Shown here one piece after another: positions 28,647-36,584 of a DNA stretch of 44,124 bases. Every line of letters starts with the position of its first letter. The first letter of the stretch is position 1. The position numbers were made by a program, and so were the translations under genes. The notes under the pieces are model-generated. The model was not told the DNA's origin, searched no databases, and saw nothing but the letters and a program-made list of their open reading frames with translations. The stretch is from Campylobacteraceae bacterium (GTDB lineage: Bacteria > Campylobacterota > Campylobacteria > Campylobacterales > Sulfurovaceae), in the NCBI GenBank assembly GCA_027063105.1, contig JAMOSL010000110.1:1-44124 (forward strand). The letters are read 5' to 3'.

Positions 28647-28817
28647 GCCAAATTTATTTAAATTTAATAATATTATAAATCATATTGTATATATTCCATT
28701 TTTAATGAATTAAATTGATAATTATCATAATTAATCCTATTAAGTGTTACTGTATGTAATAATTTATATAGATTTTACAAATATATTACAATTGGTGCTA
28801 TTTTTTTATACTACCAC

Positions 28818-28847
28818 TTGACATTTTAACTTGTTTTCTAATACAAT
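28818..28847 (+). promoter_or_regulatory. Sigma-70-like promoter of the sox cluster
   Basis: TTGACA (28818-28823) and TACAAT (28842-28847) are separated by 18 bases, about 65 bases upstream of soxC. It lies in the 267-base gap after rraA, in which no gene is visible. This is the best -35/-10 pair noticed in the window. Confidence 0.6.
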
Positions 28848-28913
28848 CAAAATTCATAGTAACTTTTAGTAGTTATTTAATAAAAGTTAAACTAATTAAA
28901 ATAAGGAGGGTAT

Positions 28914-30227
28914 ATGACTAAGATAAGTAAAACTTCTACACCTGAGACAGAACAGTCTAGCAGAAGAGACTTTTTTAGAAAAACAGCAGCATATTCAATA
29001 AGTGCTATTGCAGCAACTACAGTTTTGTCACCAGCTAAATTATTAGCAGATGATGAAAATATTATACATCACACACCATGGGGAACAACTTTAGGGGATG
29101 AACTTAATAAAAATCCTTATGGTCTTCCATCACCTTATGAGCATAATGTGGTAAGAAGAACAGCTAGTTTATTATCATCAGCAGGTGATATGCATGCAGC
29201 TATTTCTCTGAGTCCATTAGCAGAAATGGATGGAATTATTACGCCAAATGGTCTCTTTTTTACAAGAACTCATAATGGTGTAGCTCATATTGACCCAAAT
29301 AAACATAGACTTATGATTCATGGAATGATTGATAAACCTATCGTTCTAACCATGGATGATATAAAAAAGTATCCTAGAGAAAGTGTAATTCACTTCTTAG
29401 AATGTCCTTCTAATGGTGCTGCTGAATGGAAAGCTCCACAATTTAACTCTTTACAGTTTGTTAAAGGTATGATGAGTTGTACTGAATGGACAGGCGTTAG
29501 ACTTAAAACTATTCTTGCTGATTTAGGTGTTAAACCTGAAGCTAAGTGGATGTTGGCAGAGGGTGGTGATGGTTCTGAGATGAGTAGAACTGTTCCTGTT
29601 GAAAAGGTTATGGATGATGCAATGATTGTTTATGCTATGAATGGTGAAGCTTTAAGAGCAGAACAAGGTTATCCTATTCGTCTTCTTCTTCCAGGTTGGG
29701 AAGCTAACTTATGTGTAAAATGGTTAAAAAGATTAGAGTTTGGTGATGAACCATGGTATTGTAAAGAGGAAACTTCTAAATATACAACTCTTATGCCTAG
29801 TGGTAAAGCAATTCAACATTTTTATCCATTAGAAGTAAATTCAATTATAACATCTCCTTGTCCTGAAAAACCATGGACTGAGCTTAAAAAAGGTGATATT
29901 GTAGAAATTGAAGGTCTTGCATGGAGTGGGAAAGGTACTGTTAAATTAGTTGATATATCTTTTGATGGTGGTAAGAATTGGGTAGAGGCTAATCTTAAAG
30001 GTTTAGTTCTTCCTAAAGCATGGACTAGATTCAGTTATATATATAAATATGATGGAAAGCCATTATTACTTCAAAGTAGAGCTATGGATGATGCTGATGA
30101 TGTTCAACCAACAGTTAATCAAGAGAAAGCAATTATCGGTGTAGAAGGTGTTTATCATAGAAATGCTATCTGTACTTGGGAAGTTAAAGAGAATGGGGAG
30201 GTTAACAATGTTCAAGTACGATCGTAA
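28914..30227 (+). CDS. soxC: SoxC, molybdenum subunit of sulfane dehydrogenase SoxCD
   Basis: Periplasmic sulfite-oxidase-fold enzyme that oxidises the sulfane sulfur bound to SoxY. The Tat signal is SRRDFFRKTAAYSISAIAAT (16-35). The molybdopterin domain contains the Mo ligand C164 in HFLECPSNGAAEW, then MMSCTEWTGVRLKTIL and PVEKVMDDAMIVYAMNG. The dimerisation domain has VEIEGLAWSGKGTVKLVDISFDGGKNW. Length 437 aa. Good ribosome site AAGGAGGG. The 3' end overlaps soxD by 20 bases. Confidence 0.95.
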   Translation: MTKISKTSTPETEQSSRRDFFRKTAAYSISAIAATTVLSPAKLLADDENIIHHTPWGTTLGDELNKNPYGLPSPYEHNVVRRTASLLSSAGDMHAAISLSPLAEMDGIITPNGLFFTRTHNGVAHIDPNKHRLMIHGMIDKPIVLTMDDIKKYPRESVIHFLECPSNGAAEWKAPQFNSLQFVKGMMSCTEWTGVRLKTILADLGVKPEAKWMLAEGGDGSEMSRTVPVEKVMDDAMIVYAMNGEALRAEQGYPIRLLLPGWEANLCVKWLKRLEFGDEPWYCKEETSKYTTLMPSGKAIQHFYPLEVNSIITSPCPEKPWTELKKGDIVEIEGLAWSGKGTVKLVDISFDGGKNWVEANLKGLVLPKAWTRFSYIYKYDGKPLLLQSRAMDDADDVQPTVNQEKAIIGVEGVYHRNAICTWEVKENGEVNNVQVRS

Positions 30228-31320
30228 ACTTATAACTACTGGTTTGGTAGCAATACTAATAAGTTCTGTTTCTGCTTTTGGATATGAAGGCAAGAAAGAT
30301 GCTCTTGATGGTGGTATGACTTATCCTAGAGTAAATGGAGATTATACAGCTTATAAAATCAATGAAAATATTGATAAAGTAAAAATAAATAATGGTAGAA
30401 CTCCTACAGCAAATGAGTTAAAAGCTTGGGATAGAGATATTATGCCAGATGGTACAGGTCTACCAGATGGTGAAGGTAGTGTTGAAGATGGTGATGAGCT
30501 TTATGAATCTCTATGTGCTGTATGTCATGGTGATTTTGGTGCAGGTGGGGTTGGTTATCCAACATTAACTGGTGGAGATATTAGTTCTCTTACAAATCAG
30601 AGAACAGTACCAGGTAAAGATGCACCAAAAAGAACTATTGGAACATATTGGCCACAAGCTAGTACACTTATCTGGTATACTAGAGATGCAATGCCTTATG
30701 CTCATCCTAAAAGCTTGACAAATAATGAACTTTATGCAATAACTGCTTATCTATTGGCAGCAAATGGAATTAAAGTTGATGGTCAAGAGATGGATGATGA
30801 GTTTGTATTAAGTAAAGAAAATTTCTTAAAAATTGAAATGCCAAATAAAGATGGTTTTTATCCTGATATTGATGGTAAAGATGGCATTGAAAATGTTAGA
30901 AAATTCTTTGCTGATGGAAAAAATTATGGTGCTGTTGGCAAAAGATGTATGAGCAATTGTAAAGATCCAGGAATGGAAGATGTAGAAGCTACTGTAATGG
31001 GAATTGATTATGAACTTACAGATGTCAAACCTCCATATAATAATACAAGAAATTTACCAAAAGTTAAAAAAACAAATTCTCACCCAGGGAAAGAGGGTTA
31101 TGATAAAAACTGTGCTGTATGTCATGCAACAGATACAATGGGTGCACCTAGATTAGGCGATTCAGAAGCTTGGGCTAAAATAACAAAACAAGGTCTTCAG
31201 AAAACTATGATTCATACTATAGAGGGTATAGGTGGAATGCCTCCAAAAGGTGGGAATAAAGATTTAACAGAGTGGCAAATTCAACTTATTCTTGATTATA
31301 TGATTTCAAATAGTAAGTAA
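30208..31320 (+). CDS. soxD: SoxD, dihaem cytochrome c subunit of SoxCD
   Basis: Electron-accepting cytochrome partner of SoxC. From the ATG at 30208 it is 370 aa with a Sec signal (KLITTGLVAILISSVSAFG). Two haem c sites are visible, CAVCH at 103-107 and CAVCH at 302-306, with Met-containing distal regions (DAMPYAHPKS, GGMPPKGGN). Additional Cys pair CMSNC lies between them. I chose 30208 rather than an upstream in-frame start at 30148, because GGGGAGG lies just before it and it alone places the signal peptide at the N-terminus. Confidence 0.93.
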   Translation: MFKYDRKLITTGLVAILISSVSAFGYEGKKDALDGGMTYPRVNGDYTAYKINENIDKVKINNGRTPTANELKAWDRDIMPDGTGLPDGEGSVEDGDELYESLCAVCHGDFGAGGVGYPTLTGGDISSLTNQRTVPGKDAPKRTIGTYWPQASTLIWYTRDAMPYAHPKSLTNNELYAITAYLLAANGIKVDGQEMDDEFVLSKENFLKIEMPNKDGFYPDIDGKDGIENVRKFFADGKNYGAVGKRCMSNCKDPGMEDVEATVMGIDYELTDVKPPYNNTRNLPKVKKTNSHPGKEGYDKNCAVCHATDTMGAPRLGDSEAWAKITKQGLQKTMIHTIEGIGGMPPKGGNKDLTEWQIQLILDYMISNSK

Positions 31321-31349
31321 AATAATAATATTATTAAGTAAAAATAGCT

Positions 31350-31355
31350 TATAAT
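31350..31355 (+). promoter_or_regulatory. Possible internal promoter before soxY
   Basis: TATAAT at 31350-31355 lies in the 160-base soxD-soxY gap, which could allow soxYZ to be transcribed separately from soxCD. No clear -35. Confidence 0.4.
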
Positions 31356-31407
31356 ATTAGTGTCAAGATATAAAAGGGGTTTGGATTAATCCCTTTGTAT
31401 CCAAATT

Positions 31408-31434
31408 CTCTAAGGAATTGGATATCTTCTTGGC
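31408..31434 (+). promoter_or_regulatory. Hairpin in the soxY leader
   Basis: TATCCAAATTC (31408-31418) pairs with GAATTGGATA (31425-31434), with one bulged A and loop TCTAAG. It lies 46 bases before the soxY ATG. It could end the soxCD transcript, stabilise the soxYZ mRNA, or both; no T-run follows. Confidence 0.45.
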
Positions 31435-31480
31435 ATTATAAAAGTCCAAAAGATACATCATAAACAGAAAGGAAATTACG

Positions 31481-31930
31481 ATGGATAGAAGAAAATTTTT
31501 AGGTTTAGGTCTAGCAGCAGCTGCTCTAGTTCCAGCAACAACTTTAAATGCAATTGACTTTAGAGGAACAAAACCGGATGCATGGAAAGCAACAACACCA
31601 GCAGATGCTATAAAAGGTATGTACGGAGATATTACTCCAATTGAAGAAGGTGTAAATATTAAAGCACCAAAATTGGCTGAAAATGGTGGAGCTATTCCAA
31701 TCAAAATCAAGTCAGATATTCAAGCTAAATCAGTAGCACTTTTCCAAGATGCTAATCCTCGTTCAGCAGTTGCAGTATGGACTGTTGCAGCAGGTGGAAT
31801 CATTGATTATAGTGTTAAAATTAAAATGAAGCAAACTGGTAAAGTAACTGTTATCATTGAAGGTACAAATGGTAAATTTTACTCAAAAGTATTACCAATA
31901 GAAGTATCTAAAGGTGGTTGTGGAGGTTGA
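31481..31930 (+). CDS. soxY: SoxY, sulfur-carrier subunit
   Basis: Carries sulfur intermediates on its C-terminal cysteine during periplasmic sulfur oxidation. It ends GGCGG, the swinging arm, with C147. The Tat signal is DRRKFLGLGLAAAALVPATTLNA. Length 149 aa. AAAGGAAA precedes the ATG. soxZ, its partner, follows after 60 bases. Confidence 0.96.
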   Translation: MDRRKFLGLGLAAAALVPATTLNAIDFRGTKPDAWKATTPADAIKGMYGDITPIEEGVNIKAPKLAENGGAIPIKIKSDIQAKSVALFQDANPRSAVAVWTVAAGGIIDYSVKIKMKQTGKVTVIIEGTNGKFYSKVLPIEVSKGGCGG

Positions 31931-31990
31931 TTTAACCCCATAAATATTGATTTAAAAGCTAAATAAACCATAAAATTAAGGAGTAATTAA

Positions 31991-32284
31991 ATGAAAGTAA
32001 AAGCAAAACTAAAAAAAGATATAGTAAAAGTAAAAGTACTAGCAGAGCATATAAACGCTGGTCCAGAAGAGGCAGAAAAGAAGAAAATTGAACCAAATTT
32101 CATTACAAGTATCGTAGCAAAAGCTAATGATAAAGTTGTATTTGAAGTATCTGGTAGTGGATTTATCTCTAAAAATCCTCAATTCTCATTTTCATTCAAA
32201 GGTGCAGCAAAAGGTGACGAGATAGAAGTTACTTGGACTGATTTAAAAGGCAATACTAAATCTGCAAAGAAAAAGATTAAGTAA
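31991..32284 (+). CDS. soxZ: SoxZ, sulfur-carrier partner
   Basis: 97-aa immunoglobulin-like partner of SoxY, without its own signal because it is exported with SoxY. KAKLKKDIVKVKVLAEH, the PNFITSIVAKANDKVVFE strand pair, and GDEIEVTWTDLKGNTKSAKKKIK are the usual SoxZ features. AAGGAG lies upstream of the ATG. A hairpin follows at 32292-32312. Confidence 0.94.
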   Translation: MKVKAKLKKDIVKVKVLAEHINAGPEEAEKKKIEPNFITSIVAKANDKVVFEVSGSGFISKNPQFSFSFKGAAKGDEIEVTWTDLKGNTKSAKKKIK

Positions 32285-32291
32285 TCCATCT

Positions 32292-32312
32292 TCCAACTCT
32301 TTTTGAGTTGGA
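32292..32312 (+). terminator. Hairpin after soxZ
   Basis: TCCAACTC (32292-32299) pairs perfectly with GAGTTGGA (32305-32312), loop TTTTT, followed by GTCTTACA. Probable terminator or processing site between soxYZ and the downstream genes. Confidence 0.6.
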
Positions 32313-32390
32313 GTCTTACACAGTTTAGTATTATTTTTAAAAATAAAATAGTAGTGGATTGTAAAATCTATATTATCACAAGGAGATAGA

Positions 32391-33974
32391 ATGAATAAAA
32401 TTAATCTTATGTCTGTAGTAACTGCGTCACTACTTCTAGTAAATCCTATACAAACAAATGCAAGTGAAGGTGTTACACTTTATCCAAAAACTGTTATTGT
32501 AGATATTAAAGATAAAATAGTTGAACCTGCAAAGGCAGTGGCTGTTGAAATCTTAAAAGTTGAAGTAAAAGCCGAACCTAAAGTTGAAGTAAAAACAGAA
32601 AAAGCAACTGTTTCAACAGAAAAAATTATCGATGTAAATAAAGATACACATATTCATATTCATATCGACGGAAATAATGCTATGACTTCAGAGAGTATTA
32701 AATTTGCTGAAGAGAAAATGAAATTTTTACTTGAAAAAGAAAGATTAGCAAAAGCAAAAGCCGAACTAATTCTTGGTGCTAAAGCTGTAATGGCTGAAAA
32801 AATTAAATTAAAAAAAGAAAAAGAAGCCTTTTCACAACTAAAAAGAGAAGTTATTCCTGTTAAAGTACCTGCTGTTGTTCAACCAGTAGAAGCTGTAAAG
32901 CCAGTAAAAGCTGTTAGTCCAATAGTTAAAGTAGTAAAAGCAGTTGAACCTGTAAAACCTGTTACTCCAAGTAAAGCTTCAAAAATAAATATTATAGTTA
33001 CAAATATTGGCGAAAATAAAAGTGTAGGAGATATTATTAAAGCAGCAGTTGTTGTCTCTGCACCGATTAAGAAAGATGATGAGAAAAAAGTTGTATCTAA
33101 AGAAGAAGCACCTTTTGATTATAAAGTAGAAGCAAAAAAAGTAGCTGAAAATGTATGGTGTTTCTTTGGTGCATTAGATAAACCAACTAAAGAAAATGCT
33201 GGATATATGGTAAATAGCTGTTATATTAAAACAAATGATGGTTACCTTGCTATGGATACTGGTCCTTCATATCAATTTGCAAAACAATCTTATGAAGCTA
33301 TGCAAAAGATTGAAGATTTACCAGTTAAGTTTGTTGTCAACTCACATGAGCATGATGACCATTGGTTGGGTAATGACTTCTTTAAAAAGAAATTTGGTGC
33401 TATGTTGATTGGTCCAGAAAGTATCAATACAAATTATAAAGATGGTGATAAAACTAGAATGTATAATATTCTTCCTGATAATGCAATCAAAGGAACACAT
33501 ATTATCAAACTTGATAAAACTCCAAAAAAGGCAACACTTTTAACATTTGGTGGTGAAGAGTTCCAAATTATTCCAATGGACGTAAAAGCTCATACGGGTG
33601 ATGATATATTTATATATATGCCAAAGAGAAAAGTTCTTTTTACAGGTGACTTAGTTATGAATGGTAGAATTACTTCTGGAAGACATGGTTCTGTTATGGG
33701 TCAATTAAAAGCTTTAGGTATTATGCAGAAATTAGATTGGAAAGTTTTAATTCCAGGTCACGGATTTATTACAGATGCAAGAGCAATGGATGAAGCTAAT
33801 TTATATTTTAAATTAACAAAAGAGAGAGTTCTTAAAGCAATTGAGGAAGGTGTTGATGCTACAGAGATTAATCAAGTTGTTAAATTGATAGAATTTAAAG
33901 ATAAAGCTATGTATGATATTTTGAATGCTCATAATATTGGCTTTGCATTTGAAGAATTAGAGATGTTAGATTAA
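32391..33974 (+). CDS. SoxH-like metallo-beta-lactamase-fold protein with long Lys/Val/Pro-rich N-region
   Basis: 527 aa. A signal peptide (residues 1 to about 25) is followed by about 190 residues of low-complexity Lys/Val/Glu/Pro sequence, including repeats like PVEAVKPVKAVSP and VVKAVEPVKPVTP, with a short His-rich THIHIHIDG. The hydrolase domain starts near residue 240. Its metal ligands are complete: H319, H321, D323, H324 in NSHEHDDHW, H401 in KAHTGDD, the FTGDLV Asp, and PGHGF. Its place after soxYZ fits the SoxH family, whose reaction is unsettled. AAGGAG precedes the ATG. Confidence 0.85.
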   Translation: MNKINLMSVVTASLLLVNPIQTNASEGVTLYPKTVIVDIKDKIVEPAKAVAVEILKVEVKAEPKVEVKTEKATVSTEKIIDVNKDTHIHIHIDGNNAMTSESIKFAEEKMKFLLEKERLAKAKAELILGAKAVMAEKIKLKKEKEAFSQLKREVIPVKVPAVVQPVEAVKPVKAVSPIVKVVKAVEPVKPVTPSKASKINIIVTNIGENKSVGDIIKAAVVVSAPIKKDDEKKVVSKEEAPFDYKVEAKKVAENVWCFFGALDKPTKENAGYMVNSCYIKTNDGYLAMDTGPSYQFAKQSYEAMQKIEDLPVKFVVNSHEHDDHWLGNDFFKKKFGAMLIGPESINTNYKDGDKTRMYNILPDNAIKGTHIIKLDKTPKKATLLTFGGEEFQIIPMDVKAHTGDDIFIYMPKRKVLFTGDLVMNGRITSGRHGSVMGQLKALGIMQKLDWKVLIPGHGFITDARAMDEANLYFKLTKERVLKAIEEGVDATEINQVVKLIEFKDKAMYDILNAHNIGFAFEELEMLD

Positions 33975-33991
33975 TCAAAAGGAAAAATAAG

Positions 33992-34480
33992 GTGAGTAAA
34001 ATTTTATCATATATAAGGATACTCATCTTTATATTACCAGTATTTGCAATGTCTATAGAAATAGATTTTGATATAGATAAAAGTGTTAAAGATGCAAATA
34101 AAACGAATAAACACATAATCCTATTTATCCATAAGGATAATTGTGGTTATTGTGAAAGAATGTCATTCCTGCTAGATGAAAAAGATGTATTAAAAACTAT
34201 AAACAAAGATTTTATTTTATTAGATATAAATAGAGATGATGATGAAATAGTATCTTATCAAGGTTTTGAAGGTAGTAATAAAAAATTTATTAAAGCTTTA
34301 GATATTGATTTCTTTCCCACACTCGTTTTTATAGATACAGATAAAGATAAGATAGTTTATTGGGAATTGGGTTATAGAAATAAAGAAAAACTAATAACTA
34401 TTTTAGAGTATATTAGCACTAAATCGTATATTAAAAAGAGTTTAGAAGCTTTCAAGGACGAGGAATTTTTTGATGAATAG
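33992..34480 (+). CDS. Periplasmic thioredoxin-like protein (SoxW-type)
   Basis: 162 aa with a signal or anchor (ILSYIRILIFILPVFAMS) and a thioredoxin fold. The active site is C51-G-Y-C54 in KDNCGYCERM, and the cis-Pro is in DFFPTLVF. It starts with GTG at 33992, 17 bases after the MBL gene, with AAAAGGA upstream. Sox clusters often carry SoxV/SoxW thiol-redox proteins that keep SoxY reduced; the same role is likely here, but no SoxV/CcdA partner is visible. Confidence 0.82.
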   Translation: MSKILSYIRILIFILPVFAMSIEIDFDIDKSVKDANKTNKHIILFIHKDNCGYCERMSFLLDEKDVLKTINKDFILLDINRDDDEIVSYQGFEGSNKKFIKALDIDFFPTLVFIDTDKDKIVYWELGYRNKEKLITILEYISTKSYIKKSLEAFKDEEFFDE

Positions 34481-34910
34481 TGATAGTGGTAAGATTTTAA
34501 ACCTTTTTATTTCAAATAAAGGTGATAGTTTAAAAGAAAAATTAGATGAAATTAAAGTTGATAAGTATGGCGTAATCGGTGATAAGTTTTATGCTAAAGA
34601 TATTCAAAGATCTATTTTAATTTCAACTATAAAAAGTTATGAGTTAGCTAAAAATAATAATATAGAACTTTTAATAGGTTCATTAGGTGAAAATATATTA
34701 ATGGATTATAATCCATACTTTCTCCCTCTTGGTTCAAAAATAAAAATTGGAAATAGTATACTAGAAATAACTCAAAATTGTACTTTATGCAAAAGTTTAA
34801 CAAAAGTAAATTCTAAATTACCCAAACTTCTTAAAGATGATAGAGGAGTATTCGCAAAAGTTGTAGAGGCTGGAGTTATAAAAAGAGGCGATAAAGTTTA
34901 TATTTTATAA
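34473..34910 (+). CDS. MOSC-domain protein
   Basis: 145 aa from the ATG at 34473 (AGGACGAGGA upstream; overlaps the previous gene by 8 bases). The MOSC fold is marked by KYGVIGDKFY, DIQRSILIST, the GSLGENILM segment and the late conserved Cys in ITQNCTLCKSL, the residue that carries sulfur in Moco sulfurases. MOSC proteins act on molybdenum cofactor or thiolated substrates. The setting between sox genes points to sulfur transfer or SoxC cofactor handling; this is inference. Confidence 0.82.
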   Translation: MNSDSGKILNLFISNKGDSLKEKLDEIKVDKYGVIGDKFYAKDIQRSILISTIKSYELAKNNNIELLIGSLGENILMDYNPYFLPLGSKIKIGNSILEITQNCTLCKSLTKVNSKLPKLLKDDRGVFAKVVEAGVIKRGDKVYIL

Positions 34911-34962
34911 ATAAAGTACTTCATTGGAGTATTTTGTTCATTAAATTAAAATAGGAGATGAA

Positions 34963-35922
34963 ATGAGAAAAACGCTATTATCATTGGCTGTTGTAGGTGC
35001 ATTAAGTATATCAGCAAATGCATTTACACTAGGTGAACTTGGAAATTTTGAGTTTAAAAAAGCTAACCAAAATGTATTTATTCTACATGGACCACCAATG
35101 GAACCAAATGTAGAAAATGAAGGTTTTATGAATAATCCAGCAGTCATAGAAGCTGAACATGGTCTTATTATGATTGACCCAGGTGGAAATTATAATGTCG
35201 GTAAAAAAATCTTTGCAGAGTTAGAAAAAGTAACTAAAAAACCAATCATTGCTATTATAGATACTCATAAACATGGTGACCATTGGTTTGCTAATAAGTT
35301 AATGAAAGAAAAATATCCTAATGTAAAAATATATGCGTTAGAGAAAATGATAGAAGCTAGTAAAGCTGGTGAAGCTGAAAAATGGTATGGAATTTTAGAA
35401 AGATTATCAAAGAATCTAAAAGGTACAAAAGAGTTTGAATATCCAACTATTTCTATTAAAAATGGAGATAAACTTGAGATTGATGGGCAAACATTCTTTA
35501 TTCATAGCCCAAAAAGAGCTCATACTGATACTGATGTATTAATTATTCATGCAGAAAGTAAAACTCTATTTTTAGGTGATAACTTAATGAAACTCCGTTT
35601 AGGTGGATTTGATGACTCTTCAAGTATTTTAGGAAATATTAAATTATTAGAAGAGATAAAATCTGCTCCAGAGCTTAATCTTTATGTTCCTGGTCATGGA
35701 CCTTCTGGTAAAATGAATGAGGCAATAGACCCATTCTTAGATTATATGAAATTATTGCTTGAAGGTGCTAAGAAAGCTCTTGATGAAGATATAGAAGCTT
35801 ATGAAATGAAACCAGAAGTTGTTAAAACAATGAAAGAATACCAAAATTGGGATGCATTTAATGGACAAATGGGAAAACATCTTCAAAAAGCTCTTGATGA
35901 ATTAGAAGCATTAGAAGAATAA
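34963..35922 (+). CDS. Second SoxH-like periplasmic metallo-beta-lactamase-fold protein
   Basis: 319 aa with a Sec signal (RKTLLSLAVVGALSISANAF). The hydrolase domain has H102, H104, D106 and H107 in DTHKHGDHW, then a His in KRAHTDTDVL, FLGDNLM, and PGHGPSGKM. It lacks the low-complexity N-region of the 527-aa paralogue encoded 1 kb upstream, and is only distantly similar to it, so the two are not a recent duplication. TAGGAG precedes the ATG. Confidence 0.86.
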   Translation: MRKTLLSLAVVGALSISANAFTLGELGNFEFKKANQNVFILHGPPMEPNVENEGFMNNPAVIEAEHGLIMIDPGGNYNVGKKIFAELEKVTKKPIIAIIDTHKHGDHWFANKLMKEKYPNVKIYALEKMIEASKAGEAEKWYGILERLSKNLKGTKEFEYPTISIKNGDKLEIDGQTFFIHSPKRAHTDTDVLIIHAESKTLFLGDNLMKLRLGGFDDSSSILGNIKLLEEIKSAPELNLYVPGHGPSGKMNEAIDPFLDYMKLLLEGAKKALDEDIEAYEMKPEVVKTMKEYQNWDAFNGQMGKHLQKALDELEALEE

Positions 35923-35950
35923 AAATACAAATTATTAAAGGAAATTAAAA

Positions 35951-36550
35951 ATGGTAAAAAATATTTTAAGTACAATAGGTGCAATTGTTGTTTTAGCAGT
36001 AGTATATGCTGGAATTACTTATGGTGGTATGATGAGTAAAGTTTCTTCTCTTGATCCAAAAGCTATGGGTTATTATATGGAGATGTTTAATAAAGTTTTA
36101 GAGACAGGGAACAGTGCTGAAGCTATGGTTAGAAAAGTGAAAATTAATGATGATGTATCTACTGAAGATGTTATCGATAATTTAAACTCTATGGCTAGCG
36201 ATAATAATTTCCTAGTTGTCGGTGATTCTAAAATGTCTATTAACGAGAGTATCAAAACAGGTGGTAAAAGATATATTAGAATAATTCATTTTTGTGCTCC
36301 TTCTATTGCAGAACAATTTATAGATTTTTCTGAAGCATTTGGTGCTTTTATGCCTTGTAGAATTTTAATTGTTGAAGATGATAAAGGTGATAGATGGTTA
36401 TATACAATGTCTATGGAACTTATGCTTCATGGTGGAAAACCTTTACCTCCAGAGATGATGAAAATGGCGACTACTGTTAGAGATTTAATGTATGGAATGA
36501 TGGATGCAGCAGCAACTGATGGAGATTATGAGCCAGACGAAGAGGATTAA
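35951..36550 (+). CDS. Membrane-anchored DUF302 protein
   Basis: 199 aa with an N-terminal membrane helix (ILSTIGAIVVLAVVYAGITYGG) and a DUF302-type domain at about 60-165. IIHFCAPSIAEQFIDFSEAF then AFMPCRILIVED holds C115 and C136, the same spacing seen in the middle unit of the neighbouring 650-aa protein. The acidic tail ends DGDYEPDEED. Proteins with DUF302 are common beside sulfur-oxidation genes; the function is not known. Confidence 0.78.
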   Translation: MVKNILSTIGAIVVLAVVYAGITYGGMMSKVSSLDPKAMGYYMEMFNKVLETGNSAEAMVRKVKINDDVSTEDVIDNLNSMASDNNFLVVGDSKMSINESIKTGGKRYIRIIHFCAPSIAEQFIDFSEAFGAFMPCRILIVEDDKGDRWLYTMSMELMLHGGKPLPPEMMKMATTVRDLMYGMMDAAATDGDYEPDEED

Positions 36551-36584
36551 TTAATAACAAATAAAAGTATATTAAAGGAAGAAT

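Noticed and set aside
30148-30207. Upstream in-frame start for soxD
   Set aside because: It would put 20 residues before a clear signal peptide and overlap soxC by 80 bases; the ATG at 30208 has a strong GGGGAGG site.
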